DNA of 64,000 bases from Setophaga petechia (GCA_024362935.1 JANCRA010000003.1:51931844-51995843); one strand, 5' to 3'; counted from the first letter of the stretch, positions 12,901 to 24,652 are shown. Numbers and translations are program-made. Notes: generated by a model from the letters alone, not told the origin.

Positions 12901-15900
12901 TTGCCTCCGGGAGCAATCCTGCGCAATGCGGAATTTCAGGAGCCAGCCGGCCCCTCAGGCCCACAAGTACCCAAACACAAACACCACCCCTTTTCCCTGA
13001 CAAGGAAAACTTTCCAGCCCTGCATCTTGATGGCAGATTGTAGGAGGCCCTTGGCACTATCAAACCAGCCCGAGTTGCCACGGGTGCCACATTGGGTCTG
13101 GGAGGCATTCTGCGCAATGCGGAATTTCAGGAGCCAGCCGGCCACTCCAGGCTACAGCTACCCGCACACAAACAGCACCTCTTTTCCCTGGCAAACAAAA
13201 GGGACCAGGGCAGGTTCATGATGGCAGATTGCAGGACCCACTTGGCACTCTTAAACTAGCCTGAATTTGCACTGGTGCCTCTTTGCCTCCGGGAGCAATC
13301 CTGCGCAATGCGGAATTTCAGCAGCCAGCCGGCCCCTCAGGCCCACAAGTACCCAAACACAAACACCACCCCTTTTCCCTGACAAGGAAAACTTTCCAGC
13401 CCTGCATCTTGATGGCAGATTGTAGGAGGCCCTTGGCACTATCAAACCAGCCCGAGTTGCCACGGGTGCCACATTGGGTCTGGGAGGCATTCTGCGCAAT
13501 GCGGAATTTCAGGAGCCAGCCGGCCACTCCAGGCTACAGCTACCCGCACACAAACAGCACCTCTTTTCCCTGGCAAACAAAAGGGACCAGGGCAGGTTCA
13601 TGATGGCAGATTGCAGGACCCACTTGGCACTCTTAAACTAGCCTGAATTTGCACTGGTGCCTCTTTGCCTCCGGGAGCAATCCTGCGCAATGCGGAATTT
13701 CAGGAGCCAGCCGGCCCCTCAGGCCCACAAGTACCCAAACACAAACACCACCCCTTTTCCCTGACAAGGAAAACTTTCCAGCCCTGCATCTTGATGGCAG
13801 ATTGTAGGAGGCCCTTGGCACTATCAAACCAGCCCGAGTTGCCACGGGTGCCACATTGGGTCTGGGAGGCATTCTGCGCAATGCGGAATTTCAGGAGCCA
13901 GCCGGCCACTCCAGGCTACAGCTACCCGCACACAAACAGCACCTCTTTTCCCTGGCAAACAAAAGGGACCAGGGCAGGTTCATGATGGCAGATTGCAGGA
14001 CCCACTTGGCACTCTTAAACTAGCCTGAATTTGCACTGGTGCCTCTTTGCCTCCGGGAGCAATCCTGCGCAATGCGGAATTTCAGGAGCCAGCCGGCCCC
14101 TCAGGCCCACAAGTACCCAAACACAAACACCACCCCTTTTCCCTGACAAGGAAAACTTTCCAGCCCTGCATCTTGATGGCAGATTGTAGGAGGCCCTTGG
14201 CACTATCAAACCAGCCCGAGTTGCCACGGGTGCCACATTGGGTCTGGGAGGCATTCTGCGCAATGCGGAATTTCAGGAGCCAGCCGGCCACTCCAGGCTA
14301 CAGCTACCCGCACACAAACAGCACCTCTTTTCCCTGGCAAACAAAAGGGACCAGGGCAGGTTCATGATGGCAGATTGCAGGACCCACTTGGCACTCTTAA
14401 ACTAGCCTGAATTTGCACTGGTGCCTCTTTGCCTCCGGGAGCAATCCTGCGCAATGCGGAATTTCAGGAGCCAGCCGGCCCCTCAGGCCCACAAGTACCC
14501 AAACACAAACACCACCCCTTTTCCCTGACAAGGAAAACTTTCCAGCCCTGCATCATGATGGCAGATTGTAGGAGGCCCTTGGCACTATCAAACCAGCCCG
14601 AGTTGCCACGGGTGCCACATTGGGTCTGGGAGGCATTCTGCGCAATGCGGAATTTCAGGAGCCAGCCGGCCACTCCAGGCTACAGCTACCCGCACACAAA
14701 CAGCACCTCTTTTCCCTGGCAAACAAAAGGGACCAGGGCAGGTTCATGATGGCAGATTGCAGGACCCACTTGGCACTCTTAAACTAGCCTGAATTTGCAC
14801 TGGTGCCTCTTTGCCTCCGGGAGCAATCCTGCGCAATGCGGAATTTCAGCAGCCAGCCGGCCCCTCAGGCCCACAAGTACCCAAACACAAACACCACCCC
14901 TTTTCCCTGACAAGGAAAACTTTCCAGCCCTGCATCTTGATGGCAGATTGTAGGAGGCCCTTGGCACTATCAAACCAGCCCGAGTTGCCACGGGTGCCAC
15001 ATTGGGTCTGGGAGGCATTCTGCGCAATGCGGAATTTCAGGAGCCAGCCGGCCACTCCAGGCTACAGCGACCCGCACACAAACAGCACCTCTTTTCCATG
15101 GCAAACAAAAGGGACCAGGGCAGGTTCATGATGGCAGATTGCAGGACCCACTTGGCACTCTTAAACTAGCCTGAATTTGCACTGGTGCCTCTTTGCCTCC
15201 GGGAGCAATCCTGCGCAATGCGGAATTTCAGGAGCCAGCCGGCCCCTCAGGCCCACAAGTACCCAAACACAAACACCACCCCTTTTCCCTGACAAGGAAA
15301 ACTTTCCAGCCCTGCATCATGATGGCAGATTGTAGGAGGCCCTTGGCACTATCAAACCAGCCCGAGTTGCCACGGGTGCCACATTGGGTCTGGGAGGCAT
15401 TCTGCGCAATGCGGAATTTCAGGAGCCAGCCGGCCACTCCAGGCTACAGCTACCCGCACACAAACAGCACCTCTTTTCCCTGGCAAACAAAAGGGACCAG
15501 GGCAGGTTCATGATGGCAGATTGCAGGACCCACTTGGCACTCTTAAACTAGCCTGAATTTGCACTGGTGCCTCTTTGCCTCCGGGAGCAATCCTGCGCAA
15601 TGCGGAATTTCAGCAGCCAGCCGGCCCCTCAGGCCCACAAGTACCCAAACACAAACACCACCCCTTTTCCCTGACAAGGAAAACTTTCCAGCCCTGCATC
15701 TTGATGGCAGATTGTAGGAGGCCCTTCGCACTATCAAACCAGCCTGAGTTGCCACGGGTGCCACATTGGGTCTGGGAGGCATTCTGCGCAATGCGGAATT
15801 TCAGGAGCCAGCCGGCCACTCCAGGCTACAGCTACCCGCACACAAACAGCACCTCTTTTCCCTGGCAAACAAAAGGGACCAGGGCAGGTTCATGATGGCA

Positions 15901-18783
15901 GATTGCAGGACCCACTTGGCACTCTTAAACTAGCCTGAATTTGCACTGGTGCCTCTTTGCCTCCGGGAGCAATCCTGCGCAATGCGGAATTTCAGCAGCC
16001 AGCCGGCCCCTCAGGCCCACAAGTACCCAAACACAAACACCACCCCTTTTCCCTGACAAGGAAAACTTTCCAGCCCTGCATCTTGATGGCAGATTGTAGG
16101 AGGCCCTTGGCACTATCAAACCAGCCCGAGTTGCCACGGGTGCCACATTGGGTCTGGGAGGCATTCTGCGCAATGCGGAATTTCAGGAGCCAGCCGGCCA
16201 CTCCAGGCTACAGCTACCCGCACACAAACAGCACCTCTTTTCCCTGGCAAACAAAAGGGACCAGGGCAGGTTCATGATGGCAGATTGCAGGACCCACTTG
16301 GCACTCTTAAACTAGCCTGAATTTGCACTGGTGCCTCTTTGCCTCCGGGAGCAATCCTGCGCAATGCGGAATTTCAGGAGCCAGCCGGCCCCTCAGGCCC
16401 ACAAGTACCCAAACACAAACACCACCCCTTTTCCCTGACAAGGAAAACTTTCCAGCCCTGCATCTTGATGGCAGATTGTAGGAGGCCCTTGGCACTATCA
16501 AACCAGCCCGAGTTGCCACGGGTGCCACATTGGGTCTGGGAGGCATTCTGCGCAATGCGGAATTTCAGGAGCCAGCCGGCCACTCCAGGCTACAGCTACC
16601 CGCACACAAACAGCACCTCTTTTCCCTGGCAAACAAAAGGGACCAGGGCAGGTTCATGATGGCAGATTGCAGGACCCACTTGGCACTCTTAAACTAGCCT
16701 GAATTTGCACTGGTGCCTCTTTGCCTCCGGGAGCAATCCTGCGCAATGAGGAATTTTAGGAGCCAGCCGGCCCCTCAGGCCCACAAGTACCCAAACACAA
16801 ACACCACCCCTTTTCCCTGACAAGGAAAACTTTCCAGCCCTGCATCATGATGGCAGATTGTAGGAGGCCCTTGGCACTATCAAACCAGCCCGAGTTGCCA
16901 CGGGTGCCACATTGGGTCTGGGAGGCATTCTGCGCAATGCGGAATTTCAGGAGCCAGCCGGCCACTCCAGGCTACAGCTACCCGCACACAAACAGCACCT
17001 CTTTTCCCTGGCAAACAAAAGGGACCAGGGCAGGTTCATGATGGCAGATTGCAGGACCCACTTGGCACTCTTAAACTAGCCTGAATTTGCACTGGTGCCT
17101 CTTTGCCTCCGGGAGCAATCCTGCGCAATGCGGAATTTCAGGAGCCAGCCGGCCCCTCAGGCCCACAAGTACCCAAACACAAACACCACCCCTTTTCCCT
17201 GACAAGGAAAACTTTCCAGCCCTGCATCTTGATGGCAGATTGTAGGAGGCCCTTGGCACTATCAAACCAGCCCGAGTTGCCACGGGTGCCACATTGGGTC
17301 TGGGAGGCATTCTGCGCAATGCGGAATTTCAGGAGCCAGCCGGCCACTCCAGGCTACAGCTACCCGCACACAAACAGCACCTCTTTTCCCTGGCAAACAA
17401 AAGGGACCAGGGCAGGTTCATGATGGCAGATTGCAGGACCCACTTGGCACTCTTAAACTAGCCTGAATTTGCACTGGTGCCTCTTTGCCTCCGGGAGCAA
17501 TCCTGCGCAATGCGGAATTTCAGGAGCCAGCCGGCCCCTCAGGCCCACAAGTACCCAAACACAAACACCACCCCTTTTCCCTGACAAGGAAAACTTTCCA
17601 GCCCTGCATCTTGATGGCAGATTGTAGGAGGCCCTTGGCACTATCAAACCAGCCCGAGTTGCCACGGGTGCCACATTGGGTCTGGGAGGCATTCTGCGCA
17701 ATGCGGAATTTCAGGAGCCAGCCGGCCACTCCAGGCTACAGCTACCCGCACACAAACAGCACCTCTTTTCCCTGGCAAACAAAAGGGACCAGGGCAGGTT
17801 CATGATGGCAGATTGCAGGACCCACTTGGCACTCTTAAACTAGCCTGAATTTGCACTGGTGCCTCTTTGCCTCCGGGAGCAATCCTGCGCAATGCGGAAT
17901 TTCAGCAGCCAGCCGGCCCCTCAGGCCCACAAGTACCCAAACACAAACACCACCCCTTTTCCCTGACAAGGAAAACTTTCCAGCCCTGCATCTTGATGGC
18001 AGATTGTAGGAGGCCCTTGGCACTATCAAACCAGCCCGAGCTGCCACGGGTGCCACATTGGGTCTGGGAGGCATTCTGCGCAATGCGGAATTTCAGGAGC
18101 CAGCCGGCCACTCCAGGCTACAGCTACCCGCACACAAACAGCACCTCTTTTCCCTGGCAAACAAAAGGGACCAGGGCAGGTTCATGATGGCAGATTGCAG
18201 GACCCACTTGGCACTCTTAAACTAGCCTGAATTTGCATTGGTGCCTCTTTGCCTCCGGGAGCAATCCTGCGCAATGCGGAATTTCAGCAGCCAGCCGGCC
18301 CCTCAGGCCCACAAGTACCCAAACACAAACACCACCCCTTTTCCCTGACAAGGAAAACTTTCCAGCCCTGCATCATGATGGCAGATTGTAGGAGGCCCTT
18401 GGCACTATCAAACCAGCCCGAGTTGCCACGGGTGCCACATTGGGTCTGGGAGGCATTCTGCGCAATGCGGAATTTCAGGAGCCATCCGGCCACTCCAGGC
18501 TACAGCTACCCGCACACAAACAGCACCTCTTTTCCCTGGCAAACAAAAGGGACCCGGGCAGGTTCATGATGGCAGATTGCAGGACCCACTTGGCACTCTT
18601 AAACTAGCCTGAATTTGCACTGGTGCCTCTTTGCCTCCGGGAGCAATCCTGCGCAATGCGGAATTTCAGCAGCCAGCCGGCCCCTCAGGCCCACAAGTAC
18701 CCAAACACAAACACCACCCCTTTTCCCTGACAAGGAAAACTTTCCAGCCCTGCATCTTGACACCAGATCGTAGGAGGCTCTTG

Positions 18784-18844
18784 GTGTGTTACTAATTGAG
18801 TTACTCTATTACCAGTATAATTATTCAGGGATGGGGTAACACAC
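18784..18844. repeat. Inverted repeat at satellite edge
   Basis: GTGTGTTAC at 18784-18792 is mirrored by GTAACACAC at 18836-18844, giving 9-bp perfect arms around 43 nt. The left arm begins where similarity to the satellite stops, so it marks the junction between the array and single-copy DNA. It may be a remnant of an inserted element's end or chance; no transposase or target-site duplication was seen. Confidence 0.5.
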
Positions 18845-21048
18845 AACAGGATGGACAAAGGACTTAGAGACACTTCTATTACTTTTTTTCCCAGAAGCAG
18901 GCCCATGATCCTTTTTTCGTTCATTTTTCTTTGGTTTTGATAACATGTTATGAATTTCTATTTGGAAACCCCCAATAGAGTCACCATATCATTGTATTCT
19001 ATAGAGGTTTTTCCATAGCTGTCCCAATCTTTTCCCCAGTTTTAGTCTTTCCTCACTATAAAGTTCCTTCTCTTTACCCTCTGTGGCTGTTCGTACTCTC
19101 TTCCAGGCATGTGAGCTGTGAGTGGTGCAATGCCAGCTCCTTCCCTGTTAATTTGGTAGATGCAATTGATCTGTCATTTTTGAACTTATGCTTTTGTCAG
19201 TGCATTTCTTCAGATTCCCATTTGTTGTTCAAATCCTCTCTTATTGCATCCAGCTGACTCCAAAATATTCAGCTGATGTGTAAATTCCTTCCTAAAGTTT
19301 TATTCACATCCCCTACAGGATTAATAAAGGAGAATGATGCCAGAAAGATGAAATAAAAGTTTCTCGGGGTGTTTCCAGACTTTCCTGCAAGTTAGAGAGA
19401 TTTTACAATGGATTTTTCTCTTTGCAGTAGTGTTACAAACTTCAATGACCAAATCCTGCCTTTTCCATGCTGCAGCTCTCCCTTGCACGTCACACATCAT
19501 CTCCTGGTGTGCCCCCAGCCTTGCTTGTCTCAGGGGGTTTACTCACACCATAATGCTTCACAAATAGGGGCCCTGAACTCAGGTTCTAAAATAACATAAC
19601 CCCAATTAGCCCAAATGCTGAAGAATGAAAGGAGTTTCTGAACTTAGCTGTCATCAGCCATATCAGGAGAGAGAAACAGCAAACTTTTGTCTTGGGAATA
19701 TGAGATTAAAGCACCAAAATATTAAATTAAACATTGTTGTGCTTTGGTAAATGTCAACAACTACCTCAGTGGGAGAGTGACAGGCCTCTGGCAGAGGAAT
19801 TCAGTATAAAAGAGCAGATTTCAAAAAGAATCTGTTTTACTCTTTAAAAGGAACCATCAACACAAGTCACAAAGGATGACAGACAAAAATGACATTAGGA
19901 GCAGCCTTTTAAAAAAACCTGTCATCCCAGGAAATCAATAGGAAATAATTAACTAATAAATGATAGCCTCTGCTATCTTGGGATTTAGTTTCTAATTAAA
20001 ACCTTATTTGCTAATTTCATTAAAAACTATTAAGATATTTAGCACTTTGGGAAGACACCAAAGCCTCCAATATATATAAAAGAGTAACTTCCACTGCAAA
20101 TGTATCTCAAAACCAAAAATTATCTCAAAGAAAAAGGCATTAATAACATTGTAGTCTTTATCCTTACTATTATCAGCACAGCCAGTTTGTGTTCTGTGTT
20201 CGTGTCTGTACAAACACTACATATAGACAAAATAAAATATACATACATATGGTCAGCAGTGGATTCATGAGTTGTGCAATATACATTATCCAGGTCAAAT
20301 ATCTTCTCTACAAATAGCACATCATAAAGCATGATAAGCGATTAGATATATAATTTACTTCACTACTTCAAATCAGAACTTACAGCTAATCCCTTTGAGA
20401 TATTGAAACCTCCATAGAACATCAGATTTCTGGACCTTGTTATTATCTTTCCACGTTGTAAATCTACAGTGACATCCATAAATCTATAAAGCCTACTGAG
20501 CTTGGATCTCATAATCAAAACTACATAATAAATTTCTACCTTGTCATTTTACTCTGTATTTACACAAAGACTGATATGTCTGAGCTTCTATCATCAACAG
20601 ACTTGTGCAATCTATTATTTGGGTTAATGAAATAAAGACAGATTAGCTAAAAAAATATTCTTTACATATCCAATTAGTAGCTATAATTGAGCCCTATATA
20701 CCACACACATATTTTGTATCACATATTTTTATAAAACAGTCCTGTTCTGATCGTGGGCAGATAAAACTATACCAAAGCAAAGATGGTTTAAGACCCAACA
20801 AACAGAAGTATCCTTTCTTCATCACTGGTTATCAGTATTTCTGTACATATATTTACCCACCAAAAGAGAACACAAACAGCTAGAAAAATAAAATTTAAAA
20901 ACAAGTCAGTGTGTGGACTACAGGTCTGAGAGAATCTGAAGAAGACCTTGAACAATCCAGATAATGGAATACCCTGGTTTATTGAGATAATAAAAAGAAA
21001 AGTTGAGAAATCTGAATACACTAACTAGAGGATCTCAATATATATTTT
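18845..21048. other. Non-genic AT-rich flank, nothing recognised
   Basis: I found no recognisable gene or named repeat in this stretch. Open frames are short (under about 70 codons), unrelated to known families as far as I can tell, and interrupted on all frames. It is the first single-copy-looking DNA beside the satellite. Confidence 0.6.
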
Positions 21049-21358
21049 TGTTGTCATCTTATTGCAGGGGTTCCATACTGCTGTCTCCTTATCACAAAAG
21101 TTTCATACCTTCTTGGTGTTTCTCACGGGAAACTCCTCAGAGCACTGACTCTTTCTTCCTCACAAAGCAGGCAACTGATTTCAGCTCCCCTCTCAAAGGG
21201 CCACCCCACTCTTTTATAGCACTCTTCTTCTCATTGCTTACAGCTGTGGCCTGGTGAAGTCAGGCTTGTTCCTAATCTTTGCTAATTGGCCCAGCTGCAA
21301 CTCCTTAGGGCTAAGATTACTTTCTACACTATATTTTCTTATATTCTATCCCCCTACA
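21049..21358 (-). mobile_element. Solo LTR, ERVL-type (minus strand)
   Basis: Read on the minus strand the segment starts TGTAGGGGGATAGAAT and ends GATGACAACA, the TG...CA form of an LTR. A TATA box (GCTATAAAAGAG) lies mid-element near 21216-21227. The tail 'caccaagaaggtatg' followed by 'ataagatgac' is shared with a second copy at 48009-48213. The sequence resembles LTRs I know from songbird endogenous retroviruses of the ERVL group; that assignment is from memory. No internal retroviral sequence is attached on either side, so this is a solo LTR. No convincing target-site duplication was found. Confidence 0.7.
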
Positions 21359-21573
21359 TATAATAATAGTATATATAGTATGTATGTATAGCACAAAATA
21401 AGCAGTATCAATATATATAAGAAATGCATTAACTATGCGGAAATAATACACTCAAGAAATACAAAACTATAATAAGTTAATATATACAGTAGAGGCCCTA
21501 ACTACAAGAGGCTAATGTACACAGGGCCTGTCCAGAGGCCCCACAAGCACAGTCCTGGGCACCAGCATCTCTT

Positions 21574-23206
21574 TCAGTGGCCGCAGAGCAGCAGCTGCTG
21601 GAGCCCATGCAGCAGGTGGATGCACTCCTGCACAGCCCTCCCGTGGGCAGCAGGGTCACTCACCAGCTGCTGCAAGAGGTTGGGAGGCTCAGCCAGCCAC
21701 AAGTCTGAGGGCAAACTGACCTCCCCAGGAAACCTCTCATTGCCTATGACAAAGTGGGGCAGTTGTTTTGTCTGCAGCGAGCAGAGCAGGTACTCCACGA
21801 TGTCCATCATCCGCCACGGGAAATCCCTGCCACACCAGCCTGCCAGGGGCACGGTGCTCAGCAGGTGCATCAGCACAGTCCTCAAGGTGTAGCTGGACAA
21901 ACCTACACCCACCAGGCTGTGACTGAGCAGCTGCAGGCACTTGCAGTGGCAGCTGTCCTGGGGGGCCCACCTGGAAATGTGCCTGAAGAACTTGACCTCT
22001 GCCACGGCACAAGTCTCAATCCACGTGGTGCTTGCCGTGCCTACTGCTGATGGCTGGCTACCCACAAAGATGTCAGAGTCTCCTCTCTGCACCCCAAAGA
22101 TCATCTCAGCCATGAGGCTTTCCTTCTCTTTGCTGAACTGAACTCAACAGGAGCGCCTGGAGGGCAGCAATGTTAAATGCATTGGCAGGATTGAGGCAAC
22201 AGCATCCAGGCTACCTCAGCGACAGAAGCACTGGGCAGTTTTCTCCACATCCAGATAGGAGGCGGTGCACAGGGTGTGCAGAGGCTGGGCTCCTCTTCTC
22301 TTCTCAGCTCCTGCTCAGGGTGGTGGAGGAAACACAGCATGTCCTCCCTCAGCTGCCCACTGCTGCAGGTACACAGCAGCTCCATGTGCACCCAGAAGTT
22401 CCTCTGGGCCATGCCTGCAGTGTCCAGCTCCAGGTGGAAGGCGTGTCCTGGAGGGGAACTCAGCGGTACAAGCACCTGGTACACAACACCTTCTGCACGG
22501 GGACTCCAGCCTTCAAAGGCACTGCCCACTCCGATGGCTTCTTGTGGCACCGGGTAGAAACTGTGTGACAAGACCTGTCCTAAGACATCTGTCAGTCTGG
22601 CCATCAGGTCACAAATCACCGAGCAACCTCTGTCCAGCTCCTCAACAGGCAACTGGATGCGCTCAGCTGAAAGGCCTCCAAGGTTATTATTAACATTGTG
22701 GTCCTCGTCTTCAGTTGCATTGTGTTTGTCGTCATTTCCAGCAGCACTGACTTCCTCCAACTTCTGTTCGTTGTTCAAGTCTTTCTTTGCATAATTGGAG
22801 CCTTGTTTTGCTTTGTTTCCACCGTGGCCTTCCTCCTTTACATCAACACCGCAGCCTTCTTCATTTCCATCCTTGTCTTCTTCCCAGTTTCCATCCTCAC
22901 ATTCTATGTTGTCCTTTGCAACAACGTTGTCTTCTTCCTCCTCCGTGTTACTGCCAGAGCTGTCCTTCTGGCTTCTGTTGCCTGGATGGTGTCTAAATGC
23001 CTGCGCTCCAAAGCACAGCACAGGGAGAAGAATGAGGATTGCCACAGGAGCCCAGAACTGCCAGGCCAGCAGGGCTCCCCAGGCGCCAGGGCCCTGCCCC
23101 AGGCTCTGGTGCTCCAGCTCCTGCATCAGCCAAGCCATCTCCAGGCTCAGGCACTCACCCACTGCTGCATGCACTCCCACACGGCCTCATCCGGCACGGC
23201 AAGCAT
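21574..23206 (-). pseudogene. ITPRIP-like 1 family pseudogene
   Basis: The family (inositol 1,4,5-trisphosphate receptor-interacting protein-like) encodes single-pass membrane proteins with a Mab-21/cGAS-like nucleotidyltransferase-fold domain. On the minus strand, 22173-23180 encodes a short coiled N-terminus, one membrane segment (about residues 37-58, core APVAILILLPVLCF), a long acidic linker (about 75-165), then the diagnostic AIGVGSAFEGWSP (about 215-227), GHAFHLEL and EDMLCFLHHPE. The C-terminal half continues in another frame (22113 to 21574) with EMIFGVQRGDSDIFV, CAVAEVKFFRHI and a typical ending LLLCGH. Lesions are a frame change near 23165 after the MLAVPDEAVWECMQQ start, a 1-base loss near 22282 (PSL then LHTLCTASYLDVEK in another frame), two more frame changes near 22225 and 22180, and an in-frame TGA at 22144-22146. 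With this many lesions it is a pseudogene, not a sequencing slip. It has no introns in the coding part, as in the family. The minus-strand codon at 23178-23180 is GTG, so it is not the true start. Confidence 0.9.
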
Positions 23207-23700
23207 GGCCTCAGCCGGGGAGAATGGCAGATGGCAGATTCAGTGGGGATGGCAGGGACAAAGGGAGGAGGGCACTGCTAGGGGAAGTGGGGATAGGAGC
23301 CCCAGGGATGTGAAGGCAGTACAGAGGGCCTGGGCAGCTGGCAGGCCTGTGCCGCTGCCCCAATAACAGCAGCAGCAGCACCGTGCCCTGCCAAAGGCTC
23401 TTGCACCAGGGACTGGCCCCTGGATGCCCTGTGAGAAGTGAATCCCCAGGAACTCTGTTTTCTGCCCTGGCCTGGCTCAGCGCTCAGCACAGCTCCTGGC
23501 TGTGAGCACGCTGCTCGCAGGCCGGGGCTGCACCGAGGCAGCCTCACCTGCTGCTGCTGCTGCTGCTGTGCCCTGCTGCCCCCCTTGTGACACCTGTGCT
23601 GGGATGTCACAGGTGCCACAGGGCATCCCGGCCAGGCCAGCCCTGACCCCCACCTCAGGGACTCCCAATGGCCCCGGGCCACCCAACACCTGACACACAC
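23207..23700 (-). promoter_or_regulatory. GC-rich upstream region of the ITPRIPL pseudogene
   Basis: This GC-rich stretch lies just 5' of the pseudogene on its strand and contrasts with the AT-rich flank. It holds seven CTG units at 23548-23568 (CAG on the minus strand), followed on that strand by GTGAGG (23542-23547), a good match to a 5' splice donor. It also holds a perfect 8-bp hairpin, CACCTGTG at 23591-23598 and CACAGGTG at 23608-23615, which includes E-box cores. It may be an old leader exon and promoter region. No TATA box was identified and the role is inferred from position only. Confidence 0.35.
23548..23568. repeat. (CTG)7 microsatellite
   Basis: There are seven perfect CTG units. 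Read on the minus strand they are CAG units ending directly at a GTGAGG splice-donor-like hexamer, upstream of the ITPRIPL pseudogene. Confidence 0.9.
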
Positions 23701-24652
23701 CAAGGGCAGACCCACGGGTCATCTTCCAGCCCCAGGGCTTCCCTGCACCAAACAGGCAGAAGCCCCCAAACCCTTTCAACTATGAAATTGGGTGGCATGG
23801 ACCCTGAGTGCTTTGTTCTTGGAAATCTCCTGCTGATAGATGCAACTGGTTCTCTTGGTGTGGTGTAATGGAATAAATTACTCCATTTTCTTCATTTTGG
23901 AAAACGCCCATTCTTTATTCACATAACTCATTTTTATAAAGTTTTGCAGACATCATGTGTGACTCCTATTGTTTAGTAGCTTTCTTGCAAATTACTCTAT
24001 TGGTTAGTACCAAGTTACACTGTCTTGATTGGTCATTCAAACTCCCAGTGTGAAAGTGTAAGAAAAGTTCTTTGTGAGAGATAGTTTTCTTTTTTCAATC
24101 TAACTATATAAAAACAGTTTATACAGCTACTAGTTGTTTTTTACCCAGGAATAGATTGCTATGCTAATGAACTGCTCCCACCAAGATTGCTTTCACATCT
24201 GAACTAGCAAAGGCCTAGCCTGACATGGAGAGCAGGCTTGATATTATGAAGCCTTTCTTTATGATTTTTCTACCTCACTGCAATGTGGGTACTGACCCCT
24301 GTGCTTGTGGGGCTGGTCTTGGCACCTAAGTGACAGCCCTGGGTGTGCAGTGGTGAATTCCTTGGCATTGGCATGGGGCTTGTTCATGGCAAGGTCTCTG
24401 TTCCTGCTGATCCATGGCAAGAGGATCTGAATTCCAAAGGGACATTTCCCAGGGCTGATGAGCATGTGTAGTGCTGATTTCCAGTGGACAACTTCCACTG
24501 CTGACCGAGCACAGTGCCCTGCATGTCCTACAAGTTCATTTGTGCGGTGCCAAAGCCCTGCAGAGTGTCTGGGATGAGCAGAATCTTCATTTTTTTCCCC
24601 AGGGAACACAAGCAGGCACAGCAGTGCTGACTCTTGCTTGCTCTCTGCCCAA
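23701..24652. other. No gene recognised; possible degraded retroelement
   Basis: No gene was recognised. The part from about 23860 to 24250 has LTR-like ingredients on the minus strand: AATAAAGAATGGGCG near 23907-23921, a CCAATCAAG box near 24034 and a TATATAGTT run near 24105. I could not fix its ends. From 24250 to 24650 the sequence is GC-richer and holds a 156-codon minus-strand open frame (24259-24729) that I do not recognise; part of it overlaps the duplicated module at 24653. Confidence 0.35.

Larger units (their letters stand above)
1..18784. repeat. Satellite array, 382-bp dimer of ~191-bp monomers
   Basis: The block is a head-to-tail tandem array. Landmark strings such as the 'gcctctttgcctccggg' segment recur every 382 bp (381 bp in two dimers), giving about 49 dimers. 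Each dimer holds two related monomers. Type A carries 'ccctgacaagg' and 'ttgccacgggtgccac'. Type B carries 'ccctggcaaacaaaa' and 'actagcctgaatttgc'. They share blocks such as 'gatggcagattg' and 'gcgcaatgcggaatttcag'. Dimers differ from one another by only a few substitutions, while A and B differ strongly, which is the mark of a homogenised higher-order repeat. The array is open at the left edge and ends near 18784 in a diverged last copy. It is GC-richer than the flank. The monomer length resembles the zebra finch satellite I recall as Tgut191A; identity would need an alignment. Open frames in it are not genes: 382 is not divisible by 3 and both strands are open. Confidence 0.97.

Noticed and set aside
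41..18569. Dozens of repeated 64-124-aa open frames on both strands across the satellite, as a possible tandem gene family
   Set aside because: They recur only because the 382-bp unit is homogenised. 382 is not a multiple of 3, frames are open on both strands at once, the peptides look non-protein-like, and no start context or family motif exists.
1..18784. CRISPR-like array (regular repeat and spacer)
   Set aside because: The whole 382-bp unit is repeated with no variable spacers, the unit is far too long, and the sequence is vertebrate.
22173..23180. An intact 335-aa gene starting at 23180
   Set aside because: The codon there is GTG, family sequence continues upstream in another frame, and the C-terminal part is replaced by an out-of-frame tail after a 1-base loss near 22282.
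21515..23366. Plus-strand and other-frame open frames over the ITPRIPL pseudogene (98-222 codons)
   Set aside because: They are shadows of the GC-rich minus-strand coding sequence. None shows a family motif.
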